A stretch of DNA of 37,266 nucleotides, taken from positions 1 to 37,266 of the forward strand of contig JAKQKF010000182.1 in assembly GCA_029560815.1 (NCBI GenBank). The letters are read 5' to 3'. A program made the translations under genes and the position numbers. The stretch comes from a bacterium. GTDB taxonomy: Bacteria > KSB1 > UBA2214. The notes under the pieces are model-generated. The model was not told where the DNA came from. It saw only the letters and a list, made by a program, of their open reading frames with translations, and ran no database searches. Below, in pieces: positions 9,314 through 17,553 of this stretch (position 1 is its first letter; each line of letters starts with the position of its first letter).

Positions 9314-10612
9314 TTAGGCGGATGGATGTTCGTGTTCGTGATCGTGATGCTGATAGAGCGATTGCCGGACCTCGGTCACCTTCGCCTTGCGGGCGAGTAA
9401 GGCGTAGACCTTGTCGTCTTCGAGGGCATCGCGGAAGCGCTTGCGCTGCTCCTCCACGCTCCGGATCTGTTCGGCCTGTTTGGCCCCCTCTTCGCTTTCG
9501 GCGGCCATGGCGGTCAGGGCCGTCTCCAGCTCCTCATCGCTGACCTCCAGACCCTGCTGGCTGATGAGGCGGTCGCGGATGAGATACCACTTGACGCCGT
9601 GCACCGCGGAGGGGCGGTAGTGTTCGGCCAGGCGGGCCTCGTCGATGCTCTCCTTGCTCTGCCGCTTCATATCGGCGATGAGCATGGCGAGATAGTTGTC
9701 GACCAGCGAGGGCGGGGCTTCGAGCGGCGTCTGCTTGATCAGCTCATCGGCCAGGGCGTCGCGGAAGCGTTCATGGGTTTGGCGCTCCGCCTGGACCTGC
9801 AGCCGGGCGAGGATATCGGCCTTGAGTTCCGCAAGGGTATTGAAAGCGCCGAGGTCCTTGGCGAATTCGTCATCCAGATCGGGCAGGCGCCGTTCCTTGA
9901 CCTCCTTGACCGCGACCAGGTAGTGCTTTTCGGCGGGGGACGTCTCGCTGCCGGGTTCGGCCTGGGGCTGCAGGATGATCCTGCGCTCCTCGCCGGCCTT
10001 GACCCCGGTGAGCTGGGAAGTGAGCTCGGGGCGGTCGGCGTGCAGCCAGATGACCTCGTTATCATACTTTTGACCCACCATCGGGACGCCGGTGCGGTCC
10101 ACCTCCTGCAGGTCGGCCATGATGTAATGGCCGGGCTGGGCCTCGCCCTCGACCGTGTAGATCATCGCCTGCCGGGACTGGAGTTCGGCAAGGGTGTGCT
10201 GAACATCCCCCTCATCGGCCTCGTAAACAGTCCGTTCCACCTTCATCCCGGAAAAACCGTCGACCTGAAAATCGGGGCGGACGTCAAAATGGAGGGCGAA
10301 GGTCAATCCCTTCTCTTCATCCCAGACCAGGTCCTGGACGTAGGGGGTATTGAGATAATCGAATTTGTGCTCCTTGAAGAGGCGGTCGAGGGCCTGGCGG
10401 ACATAGCTGTTGAAGAGTTCGGACTCGATGTTCTTGCCGAACATCTTTTTGACCAGTGCGGGCGGCACTTTGCCCTTGCGGAAGCCTTCGAGGCGGACCT
10501 TCGCCATCGTTTCGGCAAATCTCTGTTCGAGCTGCGGTTGGATATCGGCAGCCGGGACGGTGAACACGACGGCCCGGTGCCAGTTGGGTTGTTCGGTGAT
10601 CTGGTACTCCAC
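9314..10612 (-). CDS. tig: Trigger factor (ribosome-associated chaperone), degenerate PPIase domain
   Basis: This 432-residue chaperone binds the ribosome exit tunnel and shields nascent chains. The N-terminal ribosome-binding domain has the signature GFRKGKVP (43-50). The middle region (about 155-240) is in the position of the FKBP-type prolyl isomerase domain and ends with the family-like [15 protein letters not shown], but it lacks the usual catalytic-pocket pattern (PGFE and neighbours). The C-terminal chaperone arms follow, and the protein ends with a histidine-rich tail (HHDHEHEH). I chose the GTG at 10612, because it has a good ribosome binding site (GAGGGAG) and matches the family N-terminus. 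The longer reading frame to 10780 would run through the tRNA-Leu gene. The gene precedes clpP, the classic tig-clpP-clpX order. Confidence 0.94.
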   Translation of the reverse strand: MEYQITEQPNWHRAVVFTVPAADIQPQLEQRFAETMAKVRLEGFRKGKVPPALVKKMFGKNIESELFNSYVRQALDRLFKEHKFDYLNTPYVQDLVWDEEKGLTFALHFDVRPDFQVDGFSGMKVERTVYEADEGDVQHTLAELQSRQAMIYTVEGEAQPGHYIMADLQEVDRTGVPMVGQKYDNEVIWLHADRPELTSQLTGVKAGEERRIILQPQAEPGSETSPAEKHYLVAVKEVKERRLPDLDDEFAKDLGAFNTLAELKADILARLQVQAERQTHERFRDALADELIKQTPLEAPPSLVDNYLAMLIADMKRQSKESIDEARLAEHYRPSAVHGVKWYLIRDRLISQQGLEVSDEELETALTAMAAESEEGAKQAEQIRSVEEQRKRFRDALEDDKVYALLARKAKVTEVRQSLYQHHDHEHEHPSA

Positions 10613-10740
10613 CCTTTTTCTCCCTCTGTTTGCAGGTTCAGCCGCCCGGAGCGGCGGATCAGAATAAAAAAATCGCCGTCTGCAGGCTGGATGCCAGGTT
10701 CCCGGTATCCAGGTGCATCGGCTGTCAATGTGGGCAGGCG

Positions 10741-10823
10741 TGCGAGAGGGGGGACTCGAACCCCCAAGTCTTTGGGACACTAGATCCTAAGTCTAGCGCG
10801 TCTGCCAGTTTCGCCACTCTCGC
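10741..10823 (-). tRNA. tRNA-Leu, anticodon TAG
   Basis: On the minus strand the 5' end is at 10823. The acceptor stem GCGAGAG / CTCTCGC pairs perfectly over 7 bp, followed by discriminator A. The anticodon loop CTTAGGA sits between GCTAGA and TCTAGT and gives anticodon TAG, which reads CUA-type leucine codons. The long variable arm (about TGTCCCAAAGACTTGGG) is what a class II tRNA-Leu should have, and the T arm GGGGGTTCGAGTCCCCC is canonical. No CCA is encoded. A hairpin at 10687-10712 and seven T at 10672-10666 lie between it and tig, possibly a weak partial terminator. Confidence 0.96.
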
Positions 10824-10838
10824 TGATCGGCACGGATA

Positions 10839-10867
10839 AATATAGATATTTGGCCCCTCAAAGTCAA
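10839..10867 (-). promoter_or_regulatory. Sigma70-like promoter for tRNA-Leu and the tig-clpP-clpX-engB genes
   Basis: On the minus strand TTGACT (10867-10862), a 17-nt spacer and TATATT (10844-10839) form a near-consensus promoter. Transcription would begin about 6-8 nt before the mature tRNA-Leu 5' end at 10823. There is no other strong promoter candidate before tig, so the tRNA may lead the whole operon. Confidence 0.75.
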
Positions 10868-10923
10868 TCGCTTTTTCCCGATCAGGCCGGGGCTTTTGGA
10901 GCGCCCCCGGCGCCGTTGGCAGC

Positions 10924-10959
10924 AAATAAAAAGGCCCGGCGGAGATATTTCCGCCGGGC
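10924..10959 (-). terminator. Intrinsic terminator after the secreted hydrolase-like gene
   Basis: A perfect 10-bp GC-rich stem (10959-10950 with 10943-10934, GCCCGGCGGA arms) encloses a 6-nt loop. On the minus strand it is followed by CTTTTTATTT. It starts 31 bp after the stop codon at 10991, which is the expected place for Rho-independent termination. A second 7-bp GC stem (10886-10911) lies a little further on and lacks a T tract. Confidence 0.85.
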
Positions 10960-10990
10960 GCAGTGGGAAGAAACAAGGAGCGCGAGGCGC

Positions 10991-13054
10991 TCAGGGCTTG
11001 ATCACACGCACGTTGCGCGGTGCAGCCGGGGGCTCGCTGTCGACGTCGCTGCTCTGGCCGAGAAAGCGGAAACGCATGGCGTCGGCCAGCACCACCCCGT
11101 CCGCGCCGGCATTGGTGAGGCGGACGGAACCGCTCTTGCCGGCGGGCAGATAAACCACGGCGATCCGGTTCCAGCGCCCGGCCTTCTCGCGCTGATTGAT
11201 CCGGCCCCGGAATTTGGCGACCCCGTTGACCTCCACCGCGACCTCGGCGTTGCTCGCCTCGCGGCCGCTGTTGCCCACATTACCGGCCCAGCCATGCCAT
11301 TCGCTGATCTCGTAAAAGCCGGCAACACCGATGGTGGGGGTGAAGAGAGCCGTGGCCGCCCGGTCGGGGTAATTGGCGGCAGCGTAGCCGATGCCGTCTT
11401 CGGTCTCATCGCTCCACTGCGAGTAGCAGGGATTGCGGTTCTCGTCGAAAACCTGGGTGGAGGGATCCTTGACCTCGGTCCAGGCTCCTTCCAGGAGCAG
11501 CTTTTCGCTCGCCGGTGAGGTGTCGTTGTTGAAGCAGTTGCCGACCATGATATCCGAGACGATGGTATCGGGTTCAGTGAAGAGCAGGATGCCGTCCCCC
11601 TTGATATACTTGGGCGGCGACTCGAGCGTGCCTTCGAGCTGGACGAACTGGAAGCGCTCGCCATTGTTGGTCACGGGGTCCTGGCCGCCGAGGAAGCGGT
11701 AATAGGGGCCGGCGTAGCCGCTGGCGGCGCGCAGCTCCGCATCGGTGACATTGATGCTGGCGCCGGTGGGATTGCTGATGGCCACCCCCTTTTCGAAAAA
11801 ACGCGCCCAGGCCCCGCTCGAGAGTTTCTGCGGGGGCGAGGTCGGCAGGCCGAGATCGCTGTCAAATTCATCATAGTAGAGGGAGATGTAATAATAGTCG
11901 CCGAAAGTGCGCCCGTAGTAGGCGCCGGCCATCAGCGCGGTGGTCAGGCCGTAGCGCATGTAGGCGAACTTGTTCTTGGCGTAGGCGCGGCGTTTCTCCG
12001 GATCGTAATCCTCGATCATGGTATAGACCGGATCATGGCTGGTCTCCCAGACCCGGTTGACCCGCACCATCTCCTCCCAGCTCTCCGCGAAGCGCATGAA
12101 TCCCTCCCACATCATGCCGTCACAGATCTCGAGGCTGTAATCCTCGAGGGCGCTGCCGGTGTTGAGGGCGATGAGCGGATACTGGCCCGGGTTGAGCTCG
12201 AGCAGTTTCTGTTTTTCATAGGTCAGCATCTTTTTCACGCCGTCGGCCCACTGGGCGTTGACCCACTTCAGGCCGTGCTCCTCGAAATCATCGATGCGAT
12301 TATAGTCGAGATCGATGCCGCCGATAATGTCATCCGGATAGAAAAAAGTGCGGTAGGCGTCATAAAAAATGCCGTCGAAATAGCTGAAATCCTGTTTGGC
12401 CGGATCGAAACGCTTGTCGATAAAGTGCTGCCAGACCGGTTTGCCCTCCACCAGCGGGGCGAAGGGGGTGATATTCTGGAGCATTCCGAAACCGACAAAG
12501 CGGATGGGGGTTTTGATGCTGTCACCGACGGGATGGATGCGCTGGAGAAAAAAGTCGCCGCTGGTGCTGACCCCGGTGAAACTGGTGGGCGTGAGGTCGG
12601 TATAGTTGAACCACTCATCGCCGCCGATCATGGCGTAGCGGTATTTCTCCGAGGCCGGCGGAAAGCCCGCCGTGCTGGTCACAAAGATCTCGGTGTCGCC
12701 GGGTTTGGCCGCCTGAGTGAGCTCGGCCACATGCGGACGGTAGATGAAGCACTCCGGCGGAAAGCTCCCCGGCCAGACGCCCTGCCGGCTGGTGCCAAGG
12801 ATGAGCGTGCGGGGATTGAGGGCATGAATGCTCTCGTTGAGGGCGTAGGCGCTGGGTCCGGCGCCGCCGTGGACCACCAGATCGAAACGGGAAAAGAAAT
12901 GCTGGATAGCGCCGCCGCCGATGCCGGCGGGCCGCTGAAACAGAATGCGCGGGAAAGACCCTTGCTCCTCCTGCGCCCATAGGCCGGAAATCATCAACAA
13001 GACCATCCCCGCACCTCTCCACCCCGCTTTTCCCCACCATCTTGAAAAAATCAT
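10991..13054 (-). CDS. Secreted putative glycoside hydrolase-like (GHL15-type) protein with golvesin-type C-terminal domain
   Basis: This is a 687-residue exported protein. A signal peptide covers about residues 1-28 (hydrophobic GMVLLMISGLWAQ). The central part resembles the hypothetical glycosyl-hydrolase-like TIM-barrel family GHL15. It includes the short acidic motif FDGIFYDAYR (227-235), then GGIDLDYNRIDD and a long aromatic-rich stretch. The last 150 residues match the golvesin C-terminal/carbohydrate-binding-like domain (TPTIGVAGFYEISEW, NQREKAGRWNRIAVVYLPAG, GVVLADAMRFRF). The chosen ATG has the ideal ribosome binding site AGGAGGTG; the frame upstream of it is non-coding and crosses a hairpin. 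The gene is flanked by a hairpin and a terminator, so it is probably transcribed alone. The substrate and catalytic residues are not certain. It ends at PPAAPRNVRVIKP, which looks like the first strand of an absent Fn3 domain. Confidence 0.8.
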   Translation of the reverse strand: MIFSRWWGKAGWRGAGMVLLMISGLWAQEEQGSFPRILFQRPAGIGGGAIQHFFSRFDLVVHGGAGPSAYALNESIHALNPRTLILGTSRQGVWPGSFPPECFIYRPHVAELTQAAKPGDTEIFVTSTAGFPPASEKYRYAMIGGDEWFNYTDLTPTSFTGVSTSGDFFLQRIHPVGDSIKTPIRFVGFGMLQNITPFAPLVEGKPVWQHFIDKRFDPAKQDFSYFDGIFYDAYRTFFYPDDIIGGIDLDYNRIDDFEEHGLKWVNAQWADGVKKMLTYEKQKLLELNPGQYPLIALNTGSALEDYSLEICDGMMWEGFMRFAESWEEMVRVNRVWETSHDPVYTMIEDYDPEKRRAYAKNKFAYMRYGLTTALMAGAYYGRTFGDYYYISLYYDEFDSDLGLPTSPPQKLSSGAWARFFEKGVAISNPTGASINVTDAELRAASGYAGPYYRFLGGQDPVTNNGERFQFVQLEGTLESPPKYIKGDGILLFTEPDTIVSDIMVGNCFNNDTSPASEKLLLEGAWTEVKDPSTQVFDENRNPCYSQWSDETEDGIGYAAANYPDRAATALFTPTIGVAGFYEISEWHGWAGNVGNSGREASNAEVAVEVNGVAKFRGRINQREKAGRWNRIAVVYLPAGKSGSVRLTNAGADGVVLADAMRFRFLGQSSDVDSEPPAAPRNVRVIKP

Positions 13055-13074
13055 TACACCTCCTGATTTGATGC

Positions 13075-13102
13075 GATATAATAATCCCGTCCTGCCTTTC
13101 AG
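13075..13102 (-). promoter_or_regulatory. Weak promoter candidate for the secreted hydrolase-like gene
   Basis: On the minus strand CTGAAA (13102-13097), a 16-nt spacer and TATATC (13080-13075) match the -35 and -10 consensus at four of six positions each. Transcription would start only a few nucleotides before the AGGAGG ribosome binding site. This is the best candidate in a 229-bp gap that otherwise holds one strong hairpin and no gene. Confidence 0.3.
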
Positions 13103-13172
13103 CTCCCGTGTCCCCGCCAGGCCCCACCGCCGCCGCGCAGGATGGCGGATTTGGGCCATGCTGGCCAGGAAA

Positions 13173-13216
13173 CAGGCGGATGCGCGTGCTGGCCTGGTGG
13201 CCAGCACGCGCGCCTG
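13173..13216 (-). terminator. Very strong hairpin ending the polysaccharide operon (possible terminator)
   Basis: A perfect 13-bp stem (13211-13199 with 13194-13182) with a 4-nt loop is extended by five more pairs (13216-13212 with 13177-13173) after a 4-nt bulge, giving 18 bp in all. It lies about 70 nt after the stop of the last glycan gene. On the minus strand only three T follow, so termination may be inefficient or assisted. It separates the glycan operon from the hydrolase-like gene. Confidence 0.55.
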
Positions 13217-13283
13217 CTGAATGCTGCAAATTTCCAGCCACTTTTCAATTCAAGCGGGAATTACCGGGTGGAAAGAGTGCGGA

Positions 13284-14684
13284 TCAATAATAGCGTCCGA
13301 TCAGCACCGCCGTCGACACTCCCAGGGCGAAGGCATAGACCAGCAAGAATCCGGCACCCGCCAGAGCCCGCCAGGAGCGGGCCGGCCGCCAGCGCCGGTT
13401 CTGCCAGAGCAGCCAGAACATCGGGGCCACGGGGATGAGATAGCGTCCCTGAAATCCGACGCACCACGGAGATCCCAACGGAGAGGCCGTCAGATAGAGC
13501 GCCAGCAGCGATTGAAAAAGGGTGCCCAGAAAGAGGGTCAGCAGCACCCCTTTCTGCCAGTGGGTGAGCATCATCCCCTTTTCGAGCAGGGCCGCCGCCA
13601 GAATGGTCACGAGCACCGGCAGGAGCGCGTGCCAGGGCAGGACGACATCGAGCGATCCCAGCTGACCGAGGTGTGAGCGCAGATAAAAGCCCTTGAAGGT
13701 CCACAGGCTGCTCAGCGCCGCCTTGATAAAAACCAGCGGATTTTGCATGAGCAGCTGCCTCTGCCCGGGATAATCGGCAAAGGGGGCGTTCCTGTTGAGA
13801 TCGCTCTGCACCACCGCGTTCCACACCAGGCTGAGGCCGTAACCGAGCGCCAGCAGGAGAATCCCGGTGAGCAGATGCCGGCGCAGGGAGCCCCACTTGT
13901 GGCGGGGGAGCAGGAACCAGAGCAGGGCGAAAAGTGCGAATCCCGGTTTGGCCAGCGCAAATACCAGCAGGATCAGCCCGAAGAGGGCGAGCTGGCGGCC
14001 GGTCACCACACCCGGCCTGCGGGCGATCTCCAGCATGAAGGCGAGGGCGAAAAAGGCCAGTCCGTTGGTGACCGCATCCGGATTGAAGGCGCCGCCCAGA
14101 AAAACGCTCATCGGCATCAGGGCGACCGCCAGCAGCAGCCAACGCCCCGCCGGCATGATCCGCAGGGCGAGGCCGGTCATCGTCAGCCAGAAAGCCAGGG
14201 CGCTGAATCGCCCCAGATACATCATCACCAGCGGCGAGGCGTGCATTAACCGGCCGAGGAGGATGCCGGCGGCATGGGGGAGATAGGCGGCCGGAGGATA
14301 GAGCGCGCTGGAGGGAAAAGCGTAAAATCGTTTGTTCTCCGGCTCCAGGGACCGCCGCAGGTAGCGGCGGAGGAGTTCGGGATCCTGCCGCTGCTCTTTC
14401 GAATGGAAACGCAGGCCGGGATTGACCTGTTCGATGGTCTCGATGACGCTCGAGGGCAGGGTTCCCCCCTGCACGCCGTTTTGCTTCTCCGGCAGCAGCC
14501 CGCCGGTGGAAAGCTGGTAGGCGCGGCAGAAATGGACGTGCTCATCCGGGGCCTGGAAAGGCGGCGTGACGATCGACCAGGCGAGGCCAAAAACCATCCC
14601 CAGGATCAGGAAGAGGCGCACAGGCGTAAAGGTGCGCTGCAGCCAGGCGGCAGCCGCCGATCCCCGGGCAGTTATTAAAGACAT
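13284..14684 (-). CDS. DUF2142 family polytopic membrane protein, probable GT-C glycosyltransferase
   Basis: This 466-residue integral membrane protein has about ten hydrophobic segments. It matches the DUF2142 pattern: PPFQAPDEHVHFCRAY (about 41-56) just after the first membrane segment, PVTM-like helices, and a late GRYLIPVAPMFWLL segment. The early acidic PDEH motif in the first periplasmic loop is analogous to the catalytic Asp/Glu of GT-C enzymes, so a role in adding sugars from a polyprenyl-phosphate donor on the periplasmic side is likely but unproven. The start has AAGGAGAG about 6 nt upstream and lies 13 bp after the stop of the GT39-like gene. It is the last gene of the glycan operon. 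Confidence 0.85.
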   Translation of the reverse strand: MSLITARGSAAAAWLQRTFTPVRLFLILGMVFGLAWSIVTPPFQAPDEHVHFCRAYQLSTGGLLPEKQNGVQGGTLPSSVIETIEQVNPGLRFHSKEQRQDPELLRRYLRRSLEPENKRFYAFPSSALYPPAAYLPHAAGILLGRLMHASPLVMMYLGRFSALAFWLTMTGLALRIMPAGRWLLLAVALMPMSVFLGGAFNPDAVTNGLAFFALAFMLEIARRPGVVTGRQLALFGLILLVFALAKPGFALFALLWFLLPRHKWGSLRRHLLTGILLLALGYGLSLVWNAVVQSDLNRNAPFADYPGQRQLLMQNPLVFIKAALSSLWTFKGFYLRSHLGQLGSLDVVLPWHALLPVLVTILAAALLEKGMMLTHWQKGVLLTLFLGTLFQSLLALYLTASPLGSPWCVGFQGRYLIPVAPMFWLLWQNRRWRPARSWRALAGAGFLLVYAFALGVSTAVLIGRYY

Positions 14685-14697
14685 CGGGGCTCTCTCC

Positions 14698-16554
14698 TTA
14701 TGGCTGCGCCGTTTTATGAACCCGATAGATCTTGACCTCGGGCCCGGGATTCCGGGGTGTGGGCTTGAGATTGTAGATCAGGTCGGCATAGCCGGCGATC
14801 ATGGCATAGGCCTTGCGCTCGCCGAGCACGCCATCCTCCTGCACCGGGCGCTTCCAGAGCTTGTCGGTGACGATGATATAATCGATGTCGTGGCGCCGGA
14901 CATAGTCCGCATTGACCGAATCGTTGAATGTGAAATTGACCAGATGGACCTTGTAGCCGGCGAGTTCGACCTCCGGGGTATACTGTTCGCGCAGGACCAG
15001 CGACTCTTTGGGCAGGTTGGTGACCGCCCAGTCATAGGCGATCTTTTTGGTGTTGGTCTTGAGGAGATAGGCGTTAAAATCCCAGCTCTCGCGCAGCATC
15101 TGCGCCGCCGGCAAGAAGAGGATGAGCACGATCGCAAGCAGGAGAAGAGCGGCAGTGCCGGGCGAGGACTTGCCCCGGAGAGCGGCGGAACCGGCGGATG
15201 GCTGCGGCTTCGAAACACGGCGTGCCCGGTGTTGCCGGATGAAATCGGTCAGACTGACGATCCCCCAGGCCGCCCAGATCGCGATTACCGGCAGCATCGG
15301 CACCATATAGCGGTCGAACATCAGCTTCCAGGAGCCGATATAGAGGTAGTAGGCCAGGGCGAAGGTGATGAGGATCCAGTAGCGGATCCGGCGGGCGCGG
15401 ATTTGCAGCACCAGTCCGCCCGCGGCGGCGAGAAGGAGCAGCGGGCCGAAATCGCCGTAGAGATAGGTGGCGTTGGTGATATAGCCCGGCGCCTTGCCGG
15501 CGAACATGCCGCTCCAGCTCGACTGACTGATCACCATCTGGAAAAGAAAATCGTGAGCAAACGCCTTGAAATCGAGAATCGCATAGGGGGTGGTGGCGAA
15601 GAAAGTAAAAACCGCTGCCGCCACCAGCAGCAGGAGCTTGCGGAACTGCGGCAGCCAGAGTTTGGCGGTATAGGCCAGGACGATGATGGCGAGAAAGACC
15701 ACGAGAGCCAGCTTGGGACCCATGGCGGCGGCTCTGGCCGCGATCTCGTCGTAATATTTCAGCCACAGCTCCACCGGAATGCGTTTCATAAGCCCGGGGG
15801 CCCACGAGCTGAACCGTGCGAAGAGGAGGTAAACCGCCGCCGCGGCCGCAGCGGCCCCCATGACCGCGAAGAGCAGCTTGCGGGAGTTGCGCCACTCATC
15901 CGCCAGAATGCGTCGGTAATGGAGCTGGCGCTCGCTGGCCACGCTGTAAAGATGGGCGACTAGGATCGCCAGAAAAATGACCGCCCCGGGGATCTTGATC
16001 GAAACGGTCAGGCCAAAGGCGATGCCCGCCAGGAGGTAGTCGGCCAGAGCGCGGGTCTCGGACATGCGCAGGGTCGCCCACAGGGTCAGCATGATGAAAA
16101 AGGTGAGCGGGACGTCGGTGGTGGCGAAATGGCTGTTGATGACGTGCAGCGGACTGAGGCAGAGCAGAAAGGCCGCAATCAGTCCGGTGCGATAGTCGTG
16201 CAGCCGCTTCCCCAGCCGGTAAATGACCCAGAGCGAGCCGACGCCGAAAAGGACCACGGTGACACGGCAGAGGGTATAGAGGGTGGAGAGATTGTCCCGG
16301 CCCGAGGCGAAAAGAAAATAGAGCCGCTCGAAGGCATACATGATGTACATGAGCAGCGAGGGATAGAGGAAATTGTGCGGATTAAAGTCGCCGCTGAAGA
16401 ACTGCCGGGTCGCGAGCACCAGCACCCACTCGTCATTATGATAGGCCATGGGCAGGCCGAAGCGGATGCCGATCAGCCGCAGGAGCGCGCCCAGCGCGAG
16501 GATGATGCCCAGCACCAGTCCGATCAGCCAGGAATTGTTTTTCGTCGTCTTCAT
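14698..16554 (-). CDS. GT39-like membrane glycosyltransferase
   Basis: This 618-residue GT-C fold protein (PMT/ArnT type) has about 11-13 membrane helices. The first periplasmic loop carries the acidic motif YHNDEWVL (38-45), which in this fold binds metal and acts in catalysis. A second conserved segment, SHFATTDVPLTFF, lies at 141-153. The extracytoplasmic C-terminal part (about 500-618) contains DIDYIIVTDKLW and is soluble-looking. Such enzymes move a sugar from a polyprenyl-phosphate donor to a lipid, glycan or protein. It resembles the 30335-32107 protein in both the loop-1 motif and the SHF-T-D segment, so the two look like paralogues. A GGAAGAAG site precedes the start. The sugar and acceptor are unknown. 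Confidence 0.87.
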   Translation of the reverse strand: MKTTKNNSWLIGLVLGIILALGALLRLIGIRFGLPMAYHNDEWVLVLATRQFFSGDFNPHNFLYPSLLMYIMYAFERLYFLFASGRDNLSTLYTLCRVTVVLFGVGSLWVIYRLGKRLHDYRTGLIAAFLLCLSPLHVINSHFATTDVPLTFFIMLTLWATLRMSETRALADYLLAGIAFGLTVSIKIPGAVIFLAILVAHLYSVASERQLHYRRILADEWRNSRKLLFAVMGAAAAAAAVYLLFARFSSWAPGLMKRIPVELWLKYYDEIAARAAAMGPKLALVVFLAIIVLAYTAKLWLPQFRKLLLLVAAAVFTFFATTPYAILDFKAFAHDFLFQMVISQSSWSGMFAGKAPGYITNATYLYGDFGPLLLLAAAGGLVLQIRARRIRYWILITFALAYYLYIGSWKLMFDRYMVPMLPVIAIWAAWGIVSLTDFIRQHRARRVSKPQPSAGSAALRGKSSPGTAALLLLAIVLILFLPAAQMLRESWDFNAYLLKTNTKKIAYDWAVTNLPKESLVLREQYTPEVELAGYKVHLVNFTFNDSVNADYVRRHDIDYIIVTDKLWKRPVQEDGVLGERKAYAMIAGYADLIYNLKPTPRNPGPEVKIYRVHKTAQP

Positions 16555-16575
16555 CTTCTTCCGTTTGGAGAGGGT

Positions 16576-17553
16576 TTATTGGAGGCGGCGTTCAGCGAGC
16601 AGCTTTTTCAGTTCCGCTGCGAACAGCGGGGTGAAGGCCCGCCCGCCAAGCTCGTTCATGTGAATCAGATCCGAATAGAGGGTTTTGTCGTAAAAGCGGG
16701 GATGCTCCGCGCTGACGATGCTGATAAAGGGAACCCCCGTCTCCAGCGCCAGCCGGCCATAGAAGGAGAGGATCTCCTCGACCTTGGGCGAAAGGGGGGT
16801 TGCTGTCGGGGAGAAGCTCAGGACGACCAGAATCCCCCGTTCCTGCGCCGAACGGATGAATTTCTTCAGCACTTGAATGCGTTCGGAATCGTAGACCACT
16901 TTGGGATCCTTCGCCACATCATCGGGAAAGCCGTGCAGGGCGCGGAACTTGCTCTTGCCGACATGGACAAAGCCGTTGTCCATGGCGCCGGGTTTGTTGA
17001 AGTAATTGGCCGCGAGGCTGAGCAGGCGCGAGTTGTAGCGGTAGAGGCGCGAGCGCAGTTTGAGCTTTTCGTTGAACCTCCCGCCGGTGAGCAGTTCGGC
17101 CACGGCGGGATGACCGGCGTAGGGGGCCATGGAACTCATCCGGCCGATCTCCTCCTCCTTGCTCTCCGCGGTGGTGACATAGTTGGGCAGAAGGTCGAGC
17201 ACAATCACCTTGGGCGTATAGCGCTCGAGCATGAGCTGTTCCAGAGCGTAGGCGTAATAGAGATACTGGCCGTTCGCCCCGGCGTTAAAAACCGAAAGGT
17301 TAAGGCTGTCCTGCATGATCGCGGGGATATAGTGGCGGAAGGTGCGCGACGAGCCGAAGCAGACCACATCGTAGGGCTGGCTGAGCAGCCAGTTTTCCTT
17401 GGACCAGTTTTCCCCGTAGAGGGTTTTCCGGAAAAAGTGGTCGATCACCCTGCCCAGGCCGTAATCGACCGCGGCCAGCAAAAGCAGGAAGAGGAACAGC
17501 CGGGTGAGGAAGCGGCCGATCCTAGAACTGGGCGTAGATGAACTGGCTGCCAT
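16576..17553 (-). CDS. SGNH-hydrolase-like protein, partner of the MBOAT acyltransferase
   Basis: This 325-residue protein has one N-terminal membrane anchor (about 14-36) and a periplasmic domain. It shows the SGNH blocks: CFGSSRT (65-71) with the likely nucleophile serine, FNAGANGQ (89-96), and a late D-x-x-H motif SDLIHMN with D295 and H298. This matches AlgJ/AlgX/DltD-type proteins that complete O-acetylation of a polysaccharide after an MBOAT protein has moved the acyl group across the membrane. The start overlaps the MBOAT gene by 32 bp, which strongly ties the two together. The start itself has no clear ribosome binding site, so coupling to MBOAT translation is likely. Acetyl is the most common group, but it cannot be proven. 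Confidence 0.8.
   Translation of the reverse strand: MAASSSTPSSRIGRFLTRLFLFLLLLAAVDYGLGRVIDHFFRKTLYGENWSKENWLLSQPYDVVCFGSSRTFRHYIPAIMQDSLNLSVFNAGANGQYLYYAYALEQLMLERYTPKVIVLDLLPNYVTTAESKEEEIGRMSSMAPYAGHPAVAELLTGGRFNEKLKLRSRLYRYNSRLLSLAANYFNKPGAMDNGFVHVGKSKFRALHGFPDDVAKDPKVVYDSERIQVLKKFIRSAQERGILVVLSFSPTATPLSPKVEEILSFYGRLALETGVPFISIVSAEHPRFYDKTLYSDLIHMNELGGRAFTPLFAAELKKLLAERRLQ

Noticed and set aside
10613..10780. N-terminal extension of trigger factor by 56 residues
   Set aside because: The extension runs into the tRNA-Leu gene and does not match the family; the GTG at 10612 has a good ribosome binding site.
13055..13207. N-terminal extension of the secreted hydrolase-like protein
   Set aside because: It crosses the strong hairpin and would bury the signal peptide; AGGAGG lies directly before the ATG at 13054.
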